DNA from: Lentzea alba
GTDB taxonomy: Bacteria; Actinomycetota; Actinomycetes; Mycobacteriales; Pseudonocardiaceae
Assembly: GCF_011067745.1 (NCBI RefSeq)
Contig: NZ_JAAMPJ010000004.1
Span: 62,001 to 126,000 of the forward strand
Direction of reading: 5' to 3'
DNA length: 64,000 nt
In this document: positions 60,474-64,000 of the stretch, piece by piece
How the letters are laid out: every line of letters begins with the position of its first letter
How positions within the stretch are numbered: position 1 is the stretch's first letter
Program-made: the position numbers and the translations under genes
Notes under the pieces: generated by a model
Databases searched by the model: none
Told to the model about the DNA's origin: nothing
Seen by the model: the letters and a program-made list of their open reading frames with translations, nothing else

Positions 60474-60878
60474 TCAGCGGTCGGGGTCCATGTCCTCGTA
60501 GAGGCCCTGGACGAGCCGGCCGGTGAGTTCACCGCCGGACGTCTCGATCAACGCCCAGCCCGGCAGGTCCGGATCGTCGTCGCCGGGGTCGTCGAGGAAG
60601 TAGAGCGCCGAGCTCAGCGCCTCGAAGGCGATCATTCGTGCGAACGCCCGCAGGTCGTCGGGTGACGCGCCGAGGGTTTCGAGACGCTCGCGGGCGGCCT
60701 CGCCGTTGCGGTAGGTCGGTCCGGGTCCGTGCTGGTCGACGATCGACCACATCCCGCGCAGGAAGCGGAACCTGGCCAGCTGCGGGATGTTCTCGGTCAG
60801 CTCCGACGAAGCCCAGCCGTCGGGGTCGTCGGCGCCCAGTGCCGCGAACTTGTCGCGAAGGTCCATGGTGGACAGCAT
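60474..60878 (-). CDS. Hypothetical protein
   Basis: The 134-aa acidic protein is read from ATG 60878 (ATG 60866 also possible; neither has a strong RBS). It contains no membrane segment. SELTENIPQLARFRFLRGMW and PTYRNGEAARERLETLGASP are mostly helical, and the end is strongly acidic (DDPGDDDPDLPG, EDMDPDR). I do not recognise a family. Confidence 0.6.
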   Translation of the reverse strand: MLSTMDLRDKFAALGADDPDGWASSELTENIPQLARFRFLRGMWSIVDQHGPGPTYRNGEAARERLETLGASPDDLRAFARMIAFEALSSALYFLDDPGDDDPDLPGWALIETSGGELTGRLVQGLYEDMDPDR

Positions 60879-60998
60879 GCCGGGTGATCTTCGAGCGGCG
60901 CGCTGGCCCTCGCGTGCTGGCGCCGGATCGCGTGACAACCAGTTGATCTCTCGCGCGTCCTGACTTGTGGAGAGGTTTCCGAAAGAGGGGACAGGACG

Positions 60999-61880
60999 TT
61001 GAGTGTCAACCGACGTGCGGTGCTGGCTCTGGGCGCCGGAGCAGCGCTGGCCGTCGCCGTGCCCGCCACGGCACAGGCCGTACCGCTCACCGGCAAGCTG
61101 CGCGAACTCGAACGGCTGCACAACGCGCGACTCGGCGTGTTCGCGACCGACACCGGCACCGGTCGCACGGTGCTGCACCGGGCGGACGAGCTCTTTCCGA
61201 TGTGTTCGACCTTCAAGACCATCGTCGCCGCCGCGATCCTGCGCCGCGACCACGACGGAACATTGCTGGGCAAGGTGATTCGCTACACCAAGGACGACTG
61301 CGAGAAGTCCGGCTACGCCAAGATCACCGAAAAGCCGGAGAACCTCGCGAACGGCATGACGGTCTCGGCCCTGTGCGAGGCCACCATCACCTACAGCGAC
61401 AACTGCGCGGCCAACCTGTTGCTGAAGGAACTCGGCGGCCCCACCGCGATCACCCGCTTCAGCCGCTCGATCGGCGACCCGGTCACACGCCTCGACCGCT
61501 GGGAACCCGAGCTCAACTCGGCGGAACCCGGCCGCATCACCGACACGACGTCGCCGCGCGCCATCGGCCAGAGCTATGCGCGCCTCACCCTGGGCCACGC
61601 CCTCAACCGCGCCGACGCCGGCCAGCTGACGAACTGGTTGCTGGCCAACACGACCGGCGACCACCGCATCCGTGCCGGGCTGCCCGCCGCGTGGCGCTGG
61701 GGCGACAAGACCGGCTCCGGCAAGTACAGCACCACCAACGACGTCGGCATCGCGTTCCCGCCCGGCCGCGCGCCGATCGTGATCGCCGTGCTGTCGACGA
61801 AGAAGGACTCACCGGAGGGCGGCGCCGACGAACCGCTGGTGGCCAAGACCGCCGAACTGGTGGCGGCGTCCTTCAGCTGA
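60999..61880 (+). CDS. bla: Class A beta-lactamase with Tat signal
   Basis: The 293-aa enzyme hydrolyses beta-lactams outside the membrane. Active-site motifs: STFK at residues 70-73, SDN at 133-135, EPELN at 169-173 (general-base Glu and Asn) and KTGSG at 237-241. The N-terminus NRRAVLALGAGAALAVAVPA carries twin arginines and AQA for export by Tat. The start is TTG 60999 after GAGGGG; there is no better codon. No BlaI/BlaR pair is near. The downstream GyrI-like gene is convergent and overlaps by 8 bp. Confidence 0.93.
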   Translation: MSVNRRAVLALGAGAALAVAVPATAQAVPLTGKLRELERLHNARLGVFATDTGTGRTVLHRADELFPMCSTFKTIVAAAILRRDHDGTLLGKVIRYTKDDCEKSGYAKITEKPENLANGMTVSALCEATITYSDNCAANLLLKELGGPTAITRFSRSIGDPVTRLDRWEPELNSAEPGRITDTTSPRAIGQSYARLTLGHALNRADAGQLTNWLLANTTGDHRIRAGLPAAWRWGDKTGSGKYSTTNDVGIAFPPGRAPIVIAVLSTKKDSPEGGADEPLVAKTAELVAASFS

Positions 61881-62259
61881 TCGGCAGCCACAGCTCGATG
61901 ACAGTGCGCCGCCGGTAGAACTCGACGAGCGGCCGAGCGGAGTTCCAGGGGCCGGCGGCCTTGAGGTCCTCCATGGCAGGGCCGATCCGTCCGTACAGCT
62001 CGGGCGGGTCGCCCTCCAGCACCGTGCGCCGGTACCGCCCGCCCGGCAGCACGCCAACGGTCAGGTCGAACGAGTCGGCGGGCTTGCGCGGCGTGCAGAC
62101 CGTGTAGGTGCCGGCCGTCTCGTCCACGCGGGCGAACATCTTGCGCCCTTTGAGGCCCACCAGGTTCTCGAACCAGTCCCACGCCTCGCTCATCGCGGTG
62201 AGCTCGTCCGCGACGGTGTGCTCCAGCACCTCGACGTCAGCCCGGTTGATCACGTCCAC
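61873..62259 (-). CDS. GyrI-like/AraC-effector-binding domain protein
   Basis: The 128-aa protein starts at GTG 62259 with GGGGGA upstream. It has a SOUL/GyrI-like beta-alpha-beta-beta pair arrangement: VGLKGRKMFARVDETAGTYTVCT, VGVLPGGRYRRTVLEGDPP, IGPAMEDLKAAG and a final PLVEFYRRRTVIELWLPIS strand that carries the conserved glutamate. The domain binds small hydrophobic molecules. No DNA-binding part is attached. Three direct repeats lie just upstream. Confidence 0.75.
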   Translation of the reverse strand: MDVINRADVEVLEHTVADELTAMSEAWDWFENLVGLKGRKMFARVDETAGTYTVCTPRKPADSFDLTVGVLPGGRYRRTVLEGDPPELYGRIGPAMEDLKAAGPWNSARPLVEFYRRRTVIELWLPIS

Positions 62260-62278
62260 GACTCGATTCCCCCTTCTC

Positions 62279-62312
62279 AGTCGAACGCCCCAGTCGAACG
62301 CTAGTCGAATGC
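62279..62312. repeat. Three direct repeats of AGTCGAACGC in the divergent promoter region
   Basis: AGTCGAACGC at 62279-62288 and 62292-62301, and AGTCGAATGC at 62303-62312, are spaced 13 and 11 bp, near one helical turn. They sit 20-53 bp upstream of the GyrI-like start and 70-103 bp upstream of the endoglycoceramidase-like start. This looks like a multi-site regulator binding array. Confidence 0.55.
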
Positions 62313-62381
62313 CCGATTCATCAGCTAGCGTCCAACGCGAATCTTGTTCACGTTCCCGACGATGATGACGGGGTGGCGGCG

Positions 62382-64000
62382 ATGCGGCGAGCGGTGCTCC
62401 TGGCGGTCCTGTTCCTCTTCTCCACGGTGATCAGCCCGGCGCGGGCGGAGTCGTTCGACGGCTCCGAGCTCCGGGTGTCCGGTGGGGTGTTCCGCGACGA
62501 GCACGGCCGGGAGGTCGTGTTGCGGGGCTTCAACGTCTCCGGCACGGCGAAACTCGCCGAGTACCGCGGTCTTCCGTTCGCGAACGTCGCGGACGCGCGC
62601 AAGTCCGCGACCGCGATGAAGCAGCTGACCGGCGCGAACGCCGTGCGGTTCCTGCTGACGTGGGCGTGGATCGAACCGCAGCGCGGCCAGATCGACCACA
62701 CCTACCTCGACGGGGTGACCGCGCAGCTGCGGGCGTTCACCGACCAGGGCATCCGCGTCTACCTCGACTTCCACCAGGACCTGTACTCGCGGTACCTGTT
62801 CAACAAGGACAGCTGGTACACCGGCGACGGCGCCCCGGCGTGGGCGGCGAGCGGGTACCCGAAGGAGTCGTGCGGCCTCTGCTTCCACTGGGGCCAGAAC
62901 ATGAAGAACAACAACGCCGTCACCGCGGCCACCTACGACTTCTGGCACAACCGCAACGGTGTGCAGGACTCGTTCGTCAACGCGGCCGGCGAGGCGCTCA
63001 AGCACGTCAAGCAAGCCTTGCCCGCCAACGAGTTCAAGCTCGTCGTCGGCGTCGACCCGCTCAACGAGCCCTACGCCGGCAAGTACGACAGCGGCCAGAA
63101 CTCGCAAGCGTGGGAGCGCGACCTCCTGATGCCGTTCTACCAGCGCTTCCGCACCGAGATGGACGAGGCGGGCTGGAACTCGAAGCCCGCGTTCGTCGAG
63201 CCGCTGGTGTTCTGGAACCAGAACGTGGACTTCTTCGCCGAACCCGGCGGCCTCACGCTGGTGCCGAACCTCGGCGAGCGGTACGTGTTCAACGCGCACT
63301 TCTACGACGGCAAGGCGCAGTCGGGCCTCCTGATGCCCGGCAAGGCGGGTGACGGCCAGTACACCCAGGCGTTCGCCACGATCCGCCAGCGCGCCGCCGC
63401 ACTCGGCACCGCCGCGATCGTGTCCGAGTTCGGGCACCCGGTCTCCGGCAACACGTCCGACAAGACCCCGTCGGTGCTCAAGGCGATCTACCAGGGCCTC
63501 GACTCGAACGCGAACGGCGCCCGCTGGTGGTCGGCGCCGCGCGGCACGGTGGTCTCGGGCAGCCAGTGGCACTGGGACACCAACTACGGCCGTCACCGCG
63601 AGCTGATGAACGACAACCCGGGCAAGGTCATGACCGACGGCGACGCGATGAACGAGGAGCACTTCTCGGCGGTCAAGCTCGACAACGCCGGCGCCCCGGT
63701 TCTCACCATGGATCGCGCGCTCGTCGACCGCGTCTACCCGCAGGCCGTCGGCGGCACCACGCTCGCCTTCACCTACGAGGACCGCGCTTACCAGACGTGG
63801 CAGCAGATCCCGCTGCAGAACGTCCGCACGCTGGTCGGCTCCGCGCCGTTCGCCGTGCTCGTCTGGGACTCGAACGGGGGCTCCGCGCCGACCGAGCTGC
63901 ACCTGCCGGAGTCGCTGCGGTCACCGCTGGTCGTCAGTTCGGCGCCGGCGCAGGTGAACGGCGACAAGCTGCTGCTGCGAGGTGGCTCCGGACGGCAGTT
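62382..64000 (+). CDS. Secreted endoglycoceramidase-like GH5 glycosidase, 3' end outside window
   Basis: Partial: 539 codons from ATG 62382 (GGGGTGG upstream), open to the right edge. A signal peptide (RRAVLLAVLFLFSTVISPARA) precedes the GH5 (alpha/beta)8 barrel. Motifs of glycosphingolipid-hydrolysing GH5 enzymes include RVSGGVFRDEHGREVVLRGFN at the start, VYLDFHQDLYS, the acid/base glutamate in VDPLNEPY (about 224-231) and the nucleophile in VSEFGHPV (about 349). Residues after 440 begin a beta-sandwich domain. Rhodococcal and related endoglycoceramidases cleave glucose-ceramide linkages. Other beta-glycosides are possible substrates. Confidence 0.88.
   Translation, partial: MRRAVLLAVLFLFSTVISPARAESFDGSELRVSGGVFRDEHGREVVLRGFNVSGTAKLAEYRGLPFANVADARKSATAMKQLTGANAVRFLLTWAWIEPQRGQIDHTYLDGVTAQLRAFTDQGIRVYLDFHQDLYSRYLFNKDSWYTGDGAPAWAASGYPKESCGLCFHWGQNMKNNNAVTAATYDFWHNRNGVQDSFVNAAGEALKHVKQALPANEFKLVVGVDPLNEPYAGKYDSGQNSQAWERDLLMPFYQRFRTEMDEAGWNSKPAFVEPLVFWNQNVDFFAEPGGLTLVPNLGERYVFNAHFYDGKAQSGLLMPGKAGDGQYTQAFATIRQRAAALGTAAIVSEFGHPVSGNTSDKTPSVLKAIYQGLDSNANGARWWSAPRGTVVSGSQWHWDTNYGRHRELMNDNPGKVMTDGDAMNEEHFSAVKLDNAGAPVLTMDRALVDRVYPQAVGGTTLAFTYEDRAYQTWQQIPLQNVRTLVGSAPFAVLVWDSNGGSAPTELHLPESLRSPLVVSSAPAQVNGDKLLLRGGSGRQ

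Noticed and set aside
62325..63902. Minus-strand frame of about 525 codons under the endoglycoceramidase-like gene
   Set aside because: It lacks domain signals, and the plus strand has a signal peptide and GH5 catalytic motifs.
1..64000. tRNA or rRNA genes, or prophage structural genes
   Set aside because: No acceptor/T-loop patterns, conserved rRNA stretches or phage-type genes were noticed by eye. A tRNAscan or Infernal run would settle this.

Overview
The window reads as chromosome of a high-GC filamentous actinobacterium, most likely of the order Pseudonocardiales (Lentzea, Saccharothrix or Actinosynnema type). The grounds are strong G/C preference at third codon positions, many GTG and several TTG starts backed by GGAGG sites, tightly overlapping operons, a conservon, and a mycobacteria-like sulfotransferase/SDR/DUF1214 block. 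The genus is an inference. No tRNA, rRNA, CRISPR array, prophage or intact transposase was seen.

Layout. 1-2.2 kb: the start of an aromatic-ring flavin monooxygenase (runs off the left edge) and an AraC regulator. 2.6-6.4 kb: a complete four-gene conservon (sensor kinase, roadblock, DUF742, small GTPase). 6.4-8.9 kb: a two-gene operon of an ABBA/DMATS-type aromatic prenyltransferase and a tryptophanase-like lyase, a probable minimal prenyl-indole pathway. 9.2-26.2 kb: an exopolysaccharide locus with an initiating sugar-phosphate transferase, four or five glycosyltransferases, flippase, chain-length-type protein, O-antigen-ligase/polymerase, deacetylase, UDP-GlcNAc 2-epimerase, a secreted glycosidase-like lipoprotein and, unusually, a lysyl-oxidase-like secreted copper enzyme.

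26.2-38 kb: two Ser/Thr kinases, a methionine aminopeptidase with a striking 38-bp palindrome in its promoter, an orphan membrane protein and EF-hand protein, a tannase-family esterase, a cupin, and a P450/ferredoxin pair divergent from a TetR regulator. A 480-bp gene-free stretch after the TetR gene is full of inverted and direct repeats.

38-49 kb is a sulfur island. Seven minus-strand genes combine PAPS synthesis and recycling (cysQ, cysD, cysNC) with a sulfotransferase, an SDR, a DUF1214 protein and an SRPBCC protein. A KstR-like palindrome precedes the last four. A divergent TetR gene has a perfect 12-bp inverted repeat between it and cysQ. Next come cysteine dioxygenase, a YeiH-type sulfite/sulfate exporter candidate and a LysR regulator. 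The cysQ/cysD junction carries a diverged 111-bp tandem duplication.

49-64 kb: secreted subtilisin-like protease, antigen-85-like esterase, a second P450, a HEAT-repeat protein, a DeoR regulator divergent from a nucleotide-hydrolase-like protein, trpF, an orphan SdhA-type flavoprotein, DUF4360 secreted protein, class II glutamine amidotransferase, Tat-exported class A beta-lactamase, GyrI-like protein, and the start of an endoglycoceramidase-like GH5 enzyme (runs off the right edge). A roughly 110-bp MITE-like palindrome sits between the HEAT and DeoR genes and supplies both stop codons.
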